Origin: Clostridia bacterium
Lineage (GTDB): Bacteria; Bacillota; Clostridia; Christensenellales; Pumilibacteraceae
NCBI GenBank assembly: GCA_022793815.1
Contig: JAAWDP010000021.1
Span: 35,951-99,950, forward strand
Length of the DNA: 64,000 nucleotides
Direction: 5' to 3'
Shown here: in pieces, positions 7,664 through 17,171 of the stretch
Layout: each line of letters starts with the position of its first letter
How positions within the stretch are numbered: position 1 is the first letter of the stretch
Translations under genes and position numbers: made by a program
Notes under the pieces: generated by a model
What the model saw: the letters and a program-made list of their open reading frames with translations, nothing else
What the model was told of the DNA's origin: nothing
Database searches by the model: none

Positions 7664-8840
7664 AGTGCTTATCTCCTTTAAATTCGCTGAACAGCGGCGA
7701 TATACTTCTTAAATTTTCCACCGCTTTAACTACATTTTCGATTACATAGTCTATATCTTCTTTGGTTGTATACTTGCCGAAAGAAAACCTAATCGAACCG
7801 TGCGCTTTTTCTACGGGCAGACCTGTTGCCAAAAGCACGTGTGACGGGTCTAACGAACCGGAAGAACACGCAGAACCGGAAGAACAGGCAATACCGACCA
7901 TATCCAATCGCAGAAGCAATGACTCACCTTCGATAAATTCAAATGCAAAATTCGCATTTTGCGGCACTCTATGCACCCTGTCTCCGTTATAAATCGCGTA
8001 AGGTACTTTCTTTTCGATTTCTTCGACAAAATAATCGCGCAATTTACCGATACGTACGGAATTTTCTTCAAGATTATCCAATGCAAGTTCCAAAGCGGCA
8101 GCCATTCCTACCACGGCAGGAACATTAGTCGTTCCGCCGCGCATCGAGCGTTCCTGATGTCCGCCCGTTATAATCTTGCTCGGCTTTATTCCGCTTTTGA
8201 TGAACAGCGCTCCGATACCTTTCGGTCCGTAGAATTTATGTGCCGAAAAAGTCAACATATCGACATTCCAGCCGCGTATGTCTATCGGAATCGCACCTAC
8301 TGCCTGTACGGCGTCTGTGTGAAAATAAGCGCCGTGCTTATGCGCGATTTCGGCAAGTTCCTTTATGGGCTGCACCGTTCCTATTTCATTATTCGCCGTC
8401 ATAACAGATACCAAAACAGTATCGTCGGTTATAACTTTCTCCAAAAATTCGGGAAGCACTCGTCCACCGCCGTCAACAGGAAGAAAAACTACGTCGAATC
8501 CGTCAGACTCCAATTGTTTTGCCGACGCAATCATAGCGGCATGCTCGACAGAACTGACTATTATTCTTCTGCCTTTATTGCGATATGCCGATGCCACCCC
8601 TTTCAGCGCCCAATTATCGCCTTCCGTACCTCCGGAAGTAAAATATATTTCCGTAGGTTTCACATCCAAAAGCGCGGCTATTTTTCGCCTTGACGTATCG
8701 ACGGCAGTAGCGCCTTCTCGACCGAAACAATGCAAACTGTTTGCATTTCCGAACATTTCTGTATAATAGGGTTTCATTGCTTCGAATACTCTCTCGTCTA
8801 CGGGAGTAGTTGCCGAATAGTCCAAATATACTCTTCTCAT
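7656..8840 (-). CDS. nifS: Cysteine desulfurase
   Basis: 394 residues, NifS/IscS class V aminotransferase fold. It removes sulfur from cysteine as an enzyme persulfide using pyridoxal phosphate. YLDYSATTPVD opens the protein. FTSGGTEGDNWALKG (residues 68-82) and HTDAVQAVGAI are PLP-contact motifs, and SAHKFYGPKGIG near 203-214 carries the PLP lysine. The flexible loop with the catalytic cysteine is GSACSSGSLDPSHVL near 325. It lies between the Rrf2-type regulator and the scaffold gene and is probably repressed by that regulator when cluster supply is adequate. Confidence 0.95.
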   Translation of the reverse strand: MRRVYLDYSATTPVDERVFEAMKPYYTEMFGNANSLHCFGREGATAVDTSRRKIAALLDVKPTEIYFTSGGTEGDNWALKGVASAYRNKGRRIIVSSVEHAAMIASAKQLESDGFDVVFLPVDGGGRVLPEFLEKVITDDTVLVSVMTANNEIGTVQPIKELAEIAHKHGAYFHTDAVQAVGAIPIDIRGWNVDMLTFSAHKFYGPKGIGALFIKSGIKPSKIITGGHQERSMRGGTTNVPAVVGMAAALELALDNLEENSVRIGKLRDYFVEEIEKKVPYAIYNGDRVHRVPQNANFAFEFIEGESLLLRLDMVGIACSSGSACSSGSLDPSHVLLATGLPVEKAHGSIRFSFGKYTTKEDIDYVIENVVKAVENLRSISPLFSEFKGDKHYV

Positions 8841-8846
8841 AATGTT

Positions 8847-9239
8847 CTAAACACACCTATAATCATCTATCATGTCTTGCAACGTGGTTTTTGTCAAAAC
8901 TTCGTTGATACTTTGAGCCAATCTTCTGAAAATTCTTTTGTTGGGACAATATTCGTCCGAACATTTCGAATCGCAATCATATTTGAAATTGTCGTCCAGT
9001 GCATCCAAAATCTCGCATACGGTTATGTCCGTTGCGGGTTTTGCAAGGAAATACCCTCCGTTCAACCCTCTCATACTGTCGACAACCCCGAATTTTTTTA
9101 ACTTTATCATGAGCTGTTCAAGATATTTAAAACTCAATTCGGACTGCTCGCTCAGTTTGGTCAGCGATACAATGCCGCCCGAAACACCGAGCAAAAAACA
9201 AACTCTCAAACCGTATCTTGCTTTTGTGGACAACTTCAT
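8847..9239 (-). CDS. iscR: Rrf2 family transcriptional regulator (IscR-like)
   Basis: 130 residues. The N-terminal winged helix-turn-helix MKLSTKARYGLRVCFLL is diagnostic of Rrf2 proteins, and SFKYLEQLMIKLKKFGVVDSMRG is the recognition region. Near residues 92-101 three cysteines lie as C-x3-C-x4-C (CDSKCSDEYC), the place where IscR holds its [2Fe-2S] cluster, though spacing differs from the C-x5-C-x5-C of Escherichia coli IscR. It heads the nifS-nifU operon behind a near-perfect promoter, so it likely senses Fe-S status and represses its own operon. A cysteine-metabolism role like CymR is an alternative, but the cysteines favour IscR. Confidence 0.85.
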   Translation of the reverse strand: MKLSTKARYGLRVCFLLGVSGGIVSLTKLSEQSELSFKYLEQLMIKLKKFGVVDSMRGLNGGYFLAKPATDITVCEILDALDDNFKYDCDSKCSDEYCPNKRIFRRLAQSINEVLTKTTLQDMIDDYRCV

Positions 9240-9261
9240 GCATCTACCTCGATTCTTGCTT

Positions 9262-9290
9262 ATTATACATTAAGTATTCGTCAATGTCAA
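9262..9290 (-). promoter_or_regulatory. Consensus promoter of the Rrf2-nifS-nifU operon
   Basis: TTGACA, 17-nt spacer, TATAAT on the minus strand: perfect match in both boxes, 23 bp upstream of the regulator's ATG. A small dyad (ATAC, 5 nt, GTAT) overlaps the spacer and -10. Such a strong core promoter makes sense if the operon is controlled by repression. Confidence 0.9.
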
Positions 9291-9292
9291 GC

Positions 9293-9323
9293 AAAATACC
9301 CTATCAAAACGATAGGGTATTTT
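9293..9323 (-). terminator. Terminator of glyA and candidate Rrf2 operator palindrome
   Basis: A perfect 13-bp inverted repeat (9293-9305 with 9311-9323, centre AAAAC) starts 23 bp after the glyA stop and ends 2 bp before the -35 box of the Rrf2-nifS promoter. As RNA it is a compact terminator followed by TTTTGCTTG. As DNA its central 25 bp has outer arms ATACCC and GGGTAT, similar in layout to the IscR type 1 site known from Escherichia coli, though the inner bases differ. It may serve both purposes. Confidence 0.6.
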
Positions 9324-9345
9324 TAAAGTTGTATATCGATGTTCT

Positions 9346-10599
9346 TTATTTACTGCACAAATCGCTGTACAAAGGAAACTTCTCGCAAAGGTCGGCGACC
9401 TTTTTGCCGACTCTGTCCAGTGCTTCGTTTTTGTTTTGAACAACATCGGCAATCAATTCTCCGATTATTTTCATTTCGGATTCTTTCATTCCCCTGGTCG
9501 TTACGGCAGGAGTTCCTACTCTGATTCCGCTTGTAATAAACGGCGACTGAGGGTCATTCGGAATGGCATTTTTGTTTACCGTGATATGACATTCGTCAAG
9601 CAGGTGTTCCAATTCCTTGCCCGTAATGCCGGCATTAGTCAATTTTACCAGCATAAGATGATTGTCCGTTCCTCCCGAAACAAGTTCGAGTCCCTTCGAC
9701 ACCAAGGTATCGGCAAGCACTTTGGCATTTTTAACAACTTGCTTCTGATAATTCTTGAATTCGCTTGTGCCGGCTTCCTTGAAAGCAACGGCTTTGCCTG
9801 CAATTACATGCATAAGCGGTCCGCCCTGACTTCCGGGAAAAATTGCTTTGTCTATCTTTTTTGCAAGCTCTTCCCTGCACATAATCATGCCGCCTCTCGG
9901 TCCGCGAAGAGTCTTATGCGTCGTCGTCGTGACCACATCGGCATACGGTATCGGACTCGGATGTTCTCCCGCGATAACCAATCCAGCAATATGCGCAATA
10001 TCTACCATAAGATACGCTCCGACTTTGTCGGCAATCTCTCTGAATCTTTTAAAATCGATTATCCTCGAATATGCGCTGGCACCCGCCAAGATAAGTTTCG
10101 GCTTATGCTGCAAAGCCAATCGCTCGACTTCGTCATAATCAATCATTTCCGTAACGTCGCTGAGTCCGTAAGGAACTATATTGTAATTCAGACCGGAATA
10201 GTTCACCGGACTTCCGTGAGAAAGGTGTCCGCCGTGTGCAAGACTCATACTCAAAACAGTATCGCCTATATCGAGCAATGCCAAAAATGTCGCCAAATTG
10301 GCGTTTGCGCCGCTGTGAGGTTGAACATTCGCATGTTCGCAACCGAAAAGCTTTTTTGCCCGTTCTATTGCCAGTGTTTCGACTTCGTCCACATATTGAC
10401 AGCCGCCGTAATAACGCTTCCCGCTGTACCCTTCCGCATACTTATTTGTCAGATGCGAACCGACCGCAGCCATAACGGCGGGACTCACAAAATTTTCGCT
10501 GGCAATCAATTCGATATTGCCTTGCTGACGGGCAAGCTCGCGCCCCATGCTCGCTGCAACTTCTTTGTCCGTTTCTGATATCAATTTCAAATCAATCAT
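9346..10599 (-). CDS. glyA: Serine hydroxymethyltransferase
   Basis: 417 residues. GlyA interconverts serine and glycine while loading tetrahydrofolate with a one-carbon unit. Seen: [20 protein letters not shown] (residues 31-50), [14 protein letters not shown] with the substrate-binding tyrosines, [10 protein letters not shown], and the PLP-lysine motif [16 protein letters not shown] near 222-237. The start overlaps the end of the RseC-like gene by 4 bp, so glyA is the last gene of the hslV-hslU-hisS-tcdA-rseC-glyA run. The palindrome behind it terminates the transcript. Confidence 0.97.
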   Translation of the reverse strand: MIDLKLISETDKEVAASMGRELARQQGNIELIASENFVSPAVMAAVGSHLTNKYAEGYSGKRYYGGCQYVDEVETLAIERAKKLFGCEHANVQPHSGANANLATFLALLDIGDTVLSMSLAHGGHLSHGSPVNYSGLNYNIVPYGLSDVTEMIDYDEVERLALQHKPKLILAGASAYSRIIDFKRFREIADKVGAYLMVDIAHIAGLVIAGEHPSPIPYADVVTTTTHKTLRGPRGGMIMCREELAKKIDKAIFPGSQGGPLMHVIAGKAVAFKEAGTSEFKNYQKQVVKNAKVLADTLVSKGLELVSGGTDNHLMLVKLTNAGITGKELEHLLDECHITVNKNAIPNDPQSPFITSGIRVGTPAVTTRGMKESEMKIIGELIADVVQNKNEALDRVGKKVADLCEKFPLYSDLCSK

Positions 10600-11021
10600 T
10601 GGTTTTCTCCTATATTGTTTTCTTTTATTACTTTTTTAACGGTCGGAATACGCTTGGAATTTTTTTTGACCAACTTGTCGCATAGTATTACCGTAATCAA
10701 TCCCACTGCAAGAGCAATTACAATCGACGGTATCTGCACATACCATTTACAATTCGCAGTCGCAAGAACCGCGATAAGTAACAGTATCAATGGAATCGCA
10801 AACAAAATCAACGATGAGCCGCATAACGGTTTTTCCGGCATTTCCACAACGACTCTGTCACCGGGAGCACACTCTATACTGCATTTGGCAGAAACACGTA
10901 TGGCGTTTTTTTTATTAAACGCGCAAAGCTTACAGTTTCCGCACTCCGGCTTTTTTACCAATTCGATAAGCACAAAACCTTTTTCGGCTTTAATAACGTT
11001 GCACTCCTCGGTTACGCGCAT
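10596..11021 (-). CDS. RseC/MucC-like membrane protein with N-terminal Cys cluster
   Basis: 141 residues from the ATG at 11021; a frame extending to 11060 lies within tcdA and is less likely. RseC family proteins (SoxR-reducing system, sigma-E regulation in proteobacteria, also rnf-associated) carry an N-terminal cysteine region and two membrane helices. Here C-x2-C-x2-C (ECGNCKLC, residues 26-33), followed by two more cysteines near 48 and 52, precede two hydrophobic helices (about 74-92 and 97-116) and a basic C-terminus. A redox or electron-transfer role fits the family, but its target in this organism is unknown. Confidence 0.75.
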   Translation of the reverse strand: MRVTEECNVIKAEKGFVLIELVKKPECGNCKLCAFNKKNAIRVSAKCSIECAPGDRVVVEMPEKPLCGSSLILFAIPLILLLIAVLATANCKWYVQIPSIVIALAVGLITVILCDKLVKKNSKRIPTVKKVIKENNIGENQ

Positions 11022-11692
11022 GATAATAAATCCTTTAAAACCTCTTGTGCCAATACACATGCCATAGCGGCAGGCGCATACGAAATACTTGCCACGGGAA
11101 TAGCACTCACTTCAGGAAGAGTCCGAGCACAAACGGTCTTATGTGCGACTATGCCCTTTTTACGCAATTTGCTCCTAATCGCTTTTGCCAGCGGGTCATG
11201 TGAAGTCGCATATATATCCTTAACCGCAAAATCCGCAATCAAACGGTTGCCTGCTCCGAGTGCCGAAATACACGGAATGTTAAGTTTTTCGCATGCGCAT
11301 ATCAATTCGATTTTATCCTTAACGCTGTCTATCGCATCAATGCAATAATCGAATCGGTCGGCGGATAATATCTGTTCCGCATTCTCCGCAGTTACGGCAC
11401 AATTTAATGCGACCGCATTCACCGCCCGATTGATATCCCGCGCCCGCGCTTGAAGTAAATCGGCTTTTGATTGTCCCAATGCGGAACGAAGCCCTATGAT
11501 TTGACGGTTGAGATTTGTTATTTCCACGGAATCGTAATCTACGAATGTAAACGACCCTATTCCGCTGCGAACAAGAAACTCGGCAGCATAACCGCCGACA
11601 CCGCCGCAACCGACAATTATTACCTTACTGTTTTTCAGCTTCGTTTGTCCCGAATTTCCTATTAAAGCCTCGCTGCGGGAAAACTCATTCAT
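11012..11692 (-). CDS. tcdA: tRNA threonylcarbamoyladenosine dehydratase (TcdA/CsdL type)
   Basis: 226 residues, ThiF/MoeB/E1-like fold. TcdA uses ATP to cyclise t6A37 of ANN-decoding tRNAs to ct6A. The opening FSRSEALIGNSGQTKL followed by VIIVGCGGVGGYAAEFLVRSG (nucleotide-binding glycines near residues 28-33) and FVDYDSVEITNLNRQI is the TcdA pattern. The catalytic cysteine region is in TVCARTLPE near 190. The ATG at 11692 overlaps the hisS stop as ATGA. Cysteine desulfurases often accompany this enzyme; here nifS lies 2.2 kb downstream. Another E1-like activation role cannot be excluded. Confidence 0.85.
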   Translation of the reverse strand: MNEFSRSEALIGNSGQTKLKNSKVIIVGCGGVGGYAAEFLVRSGIGSFTFVDYDSVEITNLNRQIIGLRSALGQSKADLLQARARDINRAVNAVALNCAVTAENAEQILSADRFDYCIDAIDSVKDKIELICACEKLNIPCISALGAGNRLIADFAVKDIYATSHDPLAKAIRSKLRKKGIVAHKTVCARTLPEVSAIPVASISYAPAAMACVLAQEVLKDLLSCA

Positions 11693-12948
11693 AAACAAAG
11701 CCTTTTTAAACTATCCGACAAACCATCCGCATTCGTTTCGAAAATTTTTCCGTCCGCAAGACGCTTAACGGCATATTGTTTATTCGCAATTTCATTTTCG
11801 CCTATCACCAATGCATATTTTGCACTTATTTTGTCCGCGTATTTAAATTGCGCTTTTAAACTGCGACCCGTAAAATCCATGTCCGCACTTATGCCGTTAT
11901 TGCGCAAATCCGAAACAATCTTCATGCAATCTTTGACAAAAGCGGGATTTTGACTCATGACAAACACGTCTACACCGGCGCTGTTATCAAAAGGAAGATG
12001 CAAGTTTTCCATAAGCAACAGAAGCCGTTCCAAGCCGAGTCCGAATCCGACGCAGGGAGTGGACTTTCCTCCCACCGATTCCACCAGTCCGTCATAGCGG
12101 CCTCCGCCGCAAACAGTACCTTGCGCACCCAATGCCGTAGTTACGAATTCAAATACGGTTTTATTGTAATAATCCAGTCCGCGAACAATATCGGGGTCCA
12201 TTTCATAAGGAATATTCGCAACATCGAGATAATCTCTCAACTGCCCCATGTGTGCCTTGCAATCATCGCAAATATAATCGATTATTCTCGGTGCCGATGC
12301 TACTACTTCTTTACAGCCGGGAACCTTACAGTCGATTATCCTCAACGGGTTTTTCTCGAAACGCTCTCTGCATGTAGAACAAAGCGAGCCGAGATTTTCC
12401 TCCAAGTATGTTTTCAATACTTTGTTATATTCTGCTCTGCATGTTTTGCAACCTATACTGTTCAGCCGCAATTGCAATCCGTCTATTTTCAATGCAGTCA
12501 AAAACTCGTAAGCCAGCCGTATTACTTCGTAATCCATGGAAGCATCGGATGCCCCGTAAACTTCCACGCCGAACTGGTGGTGTTCGCGGTATCGTCCCGC
12601 TTGCGGTTTCTCATATCGAAACACAGGCGTAAAATAGAACATTTTAAGCGGCAAGGAATTGGCTTCGAGAGTGTTTTCCACAAAACACCTCGCAACGCAA
12701 GCCGTTCCTTCCGGTTTCAGAGTCAGCGAACGCCCCGCTCTGTCTTCGAAAGTGTACATTTCTTTTGACACAACATCGGTTTCATCACCTATCGACCGTT
12801 TAAAAAGCTCGGTATGCTCAAAAGTCGGCGTGCGAATCTCTTTTACATTGAAAAATTTGCATATTTTCCGTGCGACATCCTCGACATACTGCCACTTATA
12901 ACTGTCCTGCGGCAAAACATCTTTAAGACCTTTTGGTATCTGAATCAT
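11689..12948 (-). CDS. hisS: Histidine--tRNA ligase
   Basis: 419 residues, class II synthetase. Motif 1 region lies around IPKGLKDVLPQDSYKWQYVE. Motif 2 is seen as FYFTPVFRYEKPQAGRYREHHQFGVE near residues 105-130 (given by position), the histidine A motif as RGLDYYNKTVFEF near 260, and motif 3 as CVGFGLGLERLLLLM near 312-326. A C-terminal anticodon-binding domain follows. No T-box or other leader is seen; the gene lies 11 bp behind hslU and is read in the same transcript. Confidence 0.97.
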   Translation of the reverse strand: MIQIPKGLKDVLPQDSYKWQYVEDVARKICKFFNVKEIRTPTFEHTELFKRSIGDETDVVSKEMYTFEDRAGRSLTLKPEGTACVARCFVENTLEANSLPLKMFYFTPVFRYEKPQAGRYREHHQFGVEVYGASDASMDYEVIRLAYEFLTALKIDGLQLRLNSIGCKTCRAEYNKVLKTYLEENLGSLCSTCRERFEKNPLRIIDCKVPGCKEVVASAPRIIDYICDDCKAHMGQLRDYLDVANIPYEMDPDIVRGLDYYNKTVFEFVTTALGAQGTVCGGGRYDGLVESVGGKSTPCVGFGLGLERLLLLMENLHLPFDNSAGVDVFVMSQNPAFVKDCMKIVSDLRNNGISADMDFTGRSLKAQFKYADKISAKYALVIGENEIANKQYAVKRLADGKIFETNADGLSDSLKRLCL

Positions 12949-12959
12949 CCTATGCTCCG

Positions 12960-14270
12960 TTATAAAATGAACTTTCTCAAATCATGTTTTTTAATCTGCT
13001 TGCTTAAATGCTCTTTGACATAAGCCGCGTCTATTTTTACGTCTATCATCGGATGGTCGCCGCTTGCGTTAAAACTTACGTCTTCCAATAAACTTTCCAT
13101 AATAGTATGCAAGCGTCTTGCACCTATATCCTCGGTGGTCTCATTCTCGGCAACCGCAACTTTCGACATTTCCTCTATGGCATCGGAAGTAAATTGCAAA
13201 CTGATATTGTCCACTCCGAGAAGCGCCGCATACTGTTTTGTAATGGCATTGTCAGGAACGGTAAAAATGTTTACGAAATCTTCATACGTAAGCGAATTCA
13301 ATTCCACCACAATGGGAAAACGCCCCTGCAATTCCGGTATCAAGTCGTTTATCTTGCTTACGTGAAAAGCGCCCGATGCTATAAACAAAATATAGTCGGT
13401 CTTAACGGCGCCGTATTTTGTCATTACGGTACAACCCTCGACTATCGGCAAAATATCCCTTTGCACGCCTTCTCGGGAAACATCGGGACCTCCCGAATTA
13501 CCCTTGCCCGCTATTTTATCTATCTCGTCGATAAAAATAATACCGTCTTGCTCGGCTCTCTTAACGCCTTCGCTGTTAATGGCATCCATATCTATCAGTT
13601 TTTCGCTCTCTTCGAGAATAAGCAATTTCAATGCTTCTTTGACACTCAATTTGCGCTTCTTTTTTTTCTTGGGGAAAAAGCTGCCGAACATTTCGCCGAT
13701 ATTGATTTCCGCACCGCTGCCGGGTATAACTTCCAACGGCTTCGGCTCATCGTTAAGTTCCAGCTCGACGGAATGATTATCAAGCTTTCCGCTGCGAAGC
13801 TCATCAAGAATGTTTTGTTTCAATATCTTGTCGGGCGTTTCCGTACTTTGCTTCTTTCTCGAAACGAAAATAGCGTCCGCTATCTTGTTTTCGGCATCCG
13901 CTCTCGCCTTTCCTTCGACTTCGGAAAGCTTTTCTTCTTTCACAAGACGCACGGCAACTTCCGCCAAATCTCTTATCATGGATTCGACGTCGCGCCCTAC
14001 ATAACCCACTTCAGTGAACTTAGTCGCTTCGACTTTGATAAACGGAGCTTTTACGAGCTTCGCCAACCTTCTCGAAATTTCCGTTTTACCTACGCCCGTA
14101 GGTCCTTTCATAATAATATTCTTAGGCGTAATTTCATCCTTTAATTCTTCCGGTAACCGACTACGACGATAGCGGTTTCTCAGAGCGATTGCAACAGCTT
14201 TTTTGGCATCATGCTGTCCTATGATATACCTGTCGAGTTCCGCAACTATTTGCTTGGGTGACATTTCCAT
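12960..14270 (-). CDS. hslU: HslU ATPase subunit of the HslUV protease (ClpY)
   Basis: 436 residues, an AAA+ unfoldase that feeds HslV. Walker A is [19 protein letters not shown] near residues 53-72, the [10 protein letters not shown] pore motif near 91-100, and Walker [16 protein letters not shown] near 245-260. The I-domain lies between them with charged, low-complexity Lys-rich stretch ([14 protein letters not shown]). The protein ends RKFIL, matching the C-terminal tail that inserts into HslV to activate it. It starts one base after the hslV stop. Both subunits present means a full two-component protease. Confidence 0.96.
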   Translation of the reverse strand: MEMSPKQIVAELDRYIIGQHDAKKAVAIALRNRYRRSRLPEELKDEITPKNIIMKGPTGVGKTEISRRLAKLVKAPFIKVEATKFTEVGYVGRDVESMIRDLAEVAVRLVKEEKLSEVEGKARADAENKIADAIFVSRKKQSTETPDKILKQNILDELRSGKLDNHSVELELNDEPKPLEVIPGSGAEINIGEMFGSFFPKKKKKRKLSVKEALKLLILEESEKLIDMDAINSEGVKRAEQDGIIFIDEIDKIAGKGNSGGPDVSREGVQRDILPIVEGCTVMTKYGAVKTDYILFIASGAFHVSKINDLIPELQGRFPIVVELNSLTYEDFVNIFTVPDNAITKQYAALLGVDNISLQFTSDAIEEMSKVAVAENETTEDIGARRLHTIMESLLEDVSFNASGDHPMIDVKIDAAYVKEHLSKQIKKHDLRKFIL

Positions 14271-14271
14271 A

Positions 14272-14805
14272 CTACACCTCCTCGACAGTCAGATTTCCGT
14301 TTGTGAAAACGCAAATTTCCGATGCTATTCTCATTGCTTCTTCTGCGATTTTGCGTGCCGACATTTTTGTGTTTGCCGCCAATGCTCTCGCCGCCGCCAA
14401 TGCAAAATTACCGCCGCTGCCGATTGCGCATATTCCGTTTTCGGGCTCGATTACATTACCGGTTCCGTCTACAATATACATTTCGTCGGCATCGGCAACT
14501 ATCATCATCGCTTCCAGCTGGCGCAATGCTTTATCCCCGCGCCACAACATTGCGAGCTCTACCGCGCTACGCATAAGATTTCCGCTGTACTTGTTCAACA
14601 TTTCCTCAAACCTTTCGGACAAAGTAAATGCGTCCGCAACAGAACCGGCAAATCCGGTAATAACTTTCCCGTCGTAAATGCGTCTTACCTTTATCGCATT
14701 GCTTTTCATAACTATACTCTGCCCGCCGGTCACTTGTCCGTCGCCTGCTATAACCGTTTGACCGCCGCGCTTCACGGCAACTATGGTTGTTCCTTTAAAA
14801 TCCAT
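14272..14805 (-). CDS. hslV: HslV peptidase subunit (ClpQ)
   Basis: 177 residues from the ATG at 14805, which has an AGGAG site; a frame extending 19 codons upstream lies over the promoter and is rejected. HslV is a threonine protease of the proteasome beta-subunit fold. The opening [13 protein letters not shown] indicates a five-residue propeptide cleaved before a catalytic Thr-Thr, unlike the Met-Thr-Thr start of proteobacteria. GDGQVT and the C-terminal half with [15 protein letters not shown] complete the match. Confidence 0.95.
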   Translation of the reverse strand: MDFKGTTIVAVKRGGQTVIAGDGQVTGGQSIVMKSNAIKVRRIYDGKVITGFAGSVADAFTLSERFEEMLNKYSGNLMRSAVELAMLWRGDKALRQLEAMMIVADADEMYIVDGTGNVIEPENGICAIGSGGNFALAAARALAANTKMSARKIAEEAMRIASEICVFTNGNLTVEEV

Positions 14806-14833
14806 ATAACTGCTCCTAACTGACTTACTGTAT

Positions 14834-14862
14834 ATTATACAACACCTTACGAATAAAATCAA
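14834..14862 (-). promoter_or_regulatory. Promoter of hslV-hslU
   Basis: TTGATT, 17-nt spacer, TATAAT on the minus strand, 29 bp upstream of hslV and directly after topA. It could also express hisS, tcdA, rseC-like and glyA downstream, as no terminator is seen before 9.3 kb. Confidence 0.75.
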
Positions 14863-14875
14863 TCTTTATTTAAGG

Positions 14876-17155
14876 TTAATTCGGTACATTTTCATTGCCC
14901 GATGTTTCGGCTTTGATTTTATATGTGCATTCTTTTCTGCCACACTTAACAAAATCACCCGCCGCATACTTTTTTTCGACAAGGAAACTTCCGCATATCG
15001 GGCATTTTCCTTCCGTGGGCTTGTCGCTTGATGTGAATTTGCATTCGGGATAACCCGTACATCCGTAAAAAAACGAATTTCTATAATTGATTTTTTTCAA
15101 CGGCTTTCCGCATTCGGGACAAGGCGGCAGCTTTTCTTCCGTTACGGTATTGCTTTCTATATTCTTAATGTTTTTGCATTTCGGATAACCGGGGCACGCC
15201 AAGAACGGTCCTGACTTTCCTTGTTTAATAACCATAGTTCTGCCGCACTTCTCGCAAATTACGTCAGATTGCGTTTCTTCCGATTTTTGTACGGTCACAA
15301 CATTTCCGTCCTCGTCCACGGGCTTGGTATTACGGCATCTCGGATAATTCGGACAAGCAAGAAATTTTCCGTAGCGGCCGTTTTTAATCACCATATTAGC
15401 GCCGCAATTCTCGCACTTTATGTCCGTCACTTTGTCGGGTTCTTTTAAACTGAAACTGTCTCCCATCGCAATAGCGATTTTCTCTTCGAAACCGTCATAA
15501 AACGAGGCGACTACATCTTGCCATATCTTTCCGCCGTCCTCTATTTCATCAAGCTTTTCCTCCATATCCGCAGTAAATTTGATGTTCATTATTTCGGGGA
15601 AATACTTGATTAACATGTCGACCACTTCCATACCGAGTTCCGTAGGCTTTATATATTTTCCTTCTTTTTCGGTATATTCCCTCGAAAATAGTATAGTGAC
15701 CGTCGGAGTATACGTAGCGGGACGTCCGATACCCTTCTCTTCCATTGTCTTAACAAGGCTCGCTTCCGTAAAACGCGCAGGCGGCTTCGTAAACTTCTGC
15801 TCGTACTTATGCTCGACGAAAACAAGTTTCTCGCCCTGCACCATTTCTGGCAATTTTACATTGCCGCCATCGTCGTCATCCTTTCCTTCATCCGCAAAAG
15901 TGTTGTAGACCGCAGTATATCCGGGAAACAGCGGAGTTCTTCCCACAACCTTAAAACCGTAATCTCCTGCAACAATATCAACACTAACTGAATTGTACGT
16001 GGCTTCGCTCATTTGGCTGGCAAGGAAGCGCTCGTAAATCAATTTGTAAAGTTTGTAATGATACTTGTTCAAGCAGTTTTTCACACTGTCCGGTGTCCGC
16101 GCAAGAGATATGGGTCTGATTGCTTCGTGAGCATCTTGCGCGCCCTTTTTGGTTCGGTAAACATTCGGCTTTTGCGGTACGTATTTTTCCCCGTACTTCT
16201 CGCCGATATATTTTCTTGCCTCGTTTTGCGCATCTGCGGAAACTCGGGTAGAGTCCGTTCTGATATAAGTTATAAGCGCTACCTTTCCCTCATTCGGAAT
16301 GTCGACGCCTTCGTAAAGCGCTTGCGCGGCAGATGTCGTCTGTTTGAGCGTCATACCAAGCTTATTCAAAGCATCCTGTTGCATGGTACTTGTTATAAAC
16401 GGAGCAGGCGGTTTGGACTTCGTAACGGACTTTTTGATGTTGGAAACAACATAATCCTTTCCCTCAAGCTCCGCAATAACGCTTTCCACCTCTTCTTTGG
16501 ATTGCAACTTGATTTTCGTTTTGTTTTTCGTTGCAAGCGATGCTTTGATTTTGAATCGACTGTTATTTTCCAATATCGCGAAAAACGGCCAGTATTCTTC
16601 TGGCTTGAAATTTATTATTTCCCGCTCGCGCTCCACAACCAAACGCAAAGTTACCGACTGTACTCTTCCCGCACTCAACTTGCTTTGTATTTTTCTACAC
16701 AATACGGGTGACAATTTATAACCTACCAATCTGTCCAAAACACGGCGGGCTTGCTGCGCGTCGACAAGATTTTCATTGATAATCCGCGGATTTTGCAACG
16801 CATTCTGAACGGCTTTTTTACTTATTTCGTTAAACTCAATACGCGCGGGTCTGTCCTGCGGTATATTCAGCAAATGCGCCACGTGCCAGGATATTGCCTC
16901 ACCTTCACGGTCCGGGTCGGTGGCAAGCAAAACGTCTTCCGCTTTTGACGCTGCGTCGATAAGACTTTTGACCGTATCCTTCTTGTCGTCCATTACGACA
17001 TATTTCGGTTCGAAGTTCTTTTTGACATTAACGGCAAGCGACTTTTGCGGCAAATCGACGACATGTCCTTTTGTAGCAAAAACCTTATATCCGGGACCCA
17101 GATATTTCTCGACTGTTTCTTTTTTACCGATACCTTCTATAACAACCAGCTTCAC
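14876..17155 (-). CDS. topA: DNA topoisomerase I
   Basis: 759 residues, type IA topoisomerase that relaxes negative supercoils. The Toprim domain has DPDREGEAISWH near residue 84 and the active-site tyrosine lies in LITYIRTDSTR near 300. Four C-terminal zinc fingers follow, each with paired C-x2-C motifs (CENCGAN, CEKCGRT, CPECGKP and CPICGSF). The Toprim opening reads VVIEGIGKKETVEKYLG, where most bacterial TopA have VESPAKAKT; the catalytic Glu is kept. It lies 16 bp after dprA, in the conserved yifB-dprA-topA order. Confidence 0.96.
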   Translation of the reverse strand: MKLVVIEGIGKKETVEKYLGPGYKVFATKGHVVDLPQKSLAVNVKKNFEPKYVVMDDKKDTVKSLIDAASKAEDVLLATDPDREGEAISWHVAHLLNIPQDRPARIEFNEISKKAVQNALQNPRIINENLVDAQQARRVLDRLVGYKLSPVLCRKIQSKLSAGRVQSVTLRLVVEREREIINFKPEEYWPFFAILENNSRFKIKASLATKNKTKIKLQSKEEVESVIAELEGKDYVVSNIKKSVTKSKPPAPFITSTMQQDALNKLGMTLKQTTSAAQALYEGVDIPNEGKVALITYIRTDSTRVSADAQNEARKYIGEKYGEKYVPQKPNVYRTKKGAQDAHEAIRPISLARTPDSVKNCLNKYHYKLYKLIYERFLASQMSEATYNSVSVDIVAGDYGFKVVGRTPLFPGYTAVYNTFADEGKDDDDGGNVKLPEMVQGEKLVFVEHKYEQKFTKPPARFTEASLVKTMEEKGIGRPATYTPTVTILFSREYTEKEGKYIKPTELGMEVVDMLIKYFPEIMNIKFTADMEEKLDEIEDGGKIWQDVVASFYDGFEEKIAIAMGDSFSLKEPDKVTDIKCENCGANMVIKNGRYGKFLACPNYPRCRNTKPVDEDGNVVTVQKSEETQSDVICEKCGRTMVIKQGKSGPFLACPGYPKCKNIKNIESNTVTEEKLPPCPECGKPLKKINYRNSFFYGCTGYPECKFTSSDKPTEGKCPICGSFLVEKKYAAGDFVKCGRKECTYKIKAETSGNENVPN

Positions 17156-17171
17156 TTTGTTAAACCACCTT

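Noticed and set aside
7959..8693. 244-codon plus-strand frame opposite nifS
   Set aside because: Shadow of cysteine desulfurase; composition not protein-like.
9436..10578. 380-codon plus-strand open frame opposite glyA
   Set aside because: It is fully antisense to a conserved enzyme with clear motifs, and its translation resembles no protein family.
14806..14862. N-terminal extension of HslV (19 extra codons)
   Set aside because: It overlaps the promoter -10 region, lacks a binding site, and would bury the catalytic threonine far from the start.
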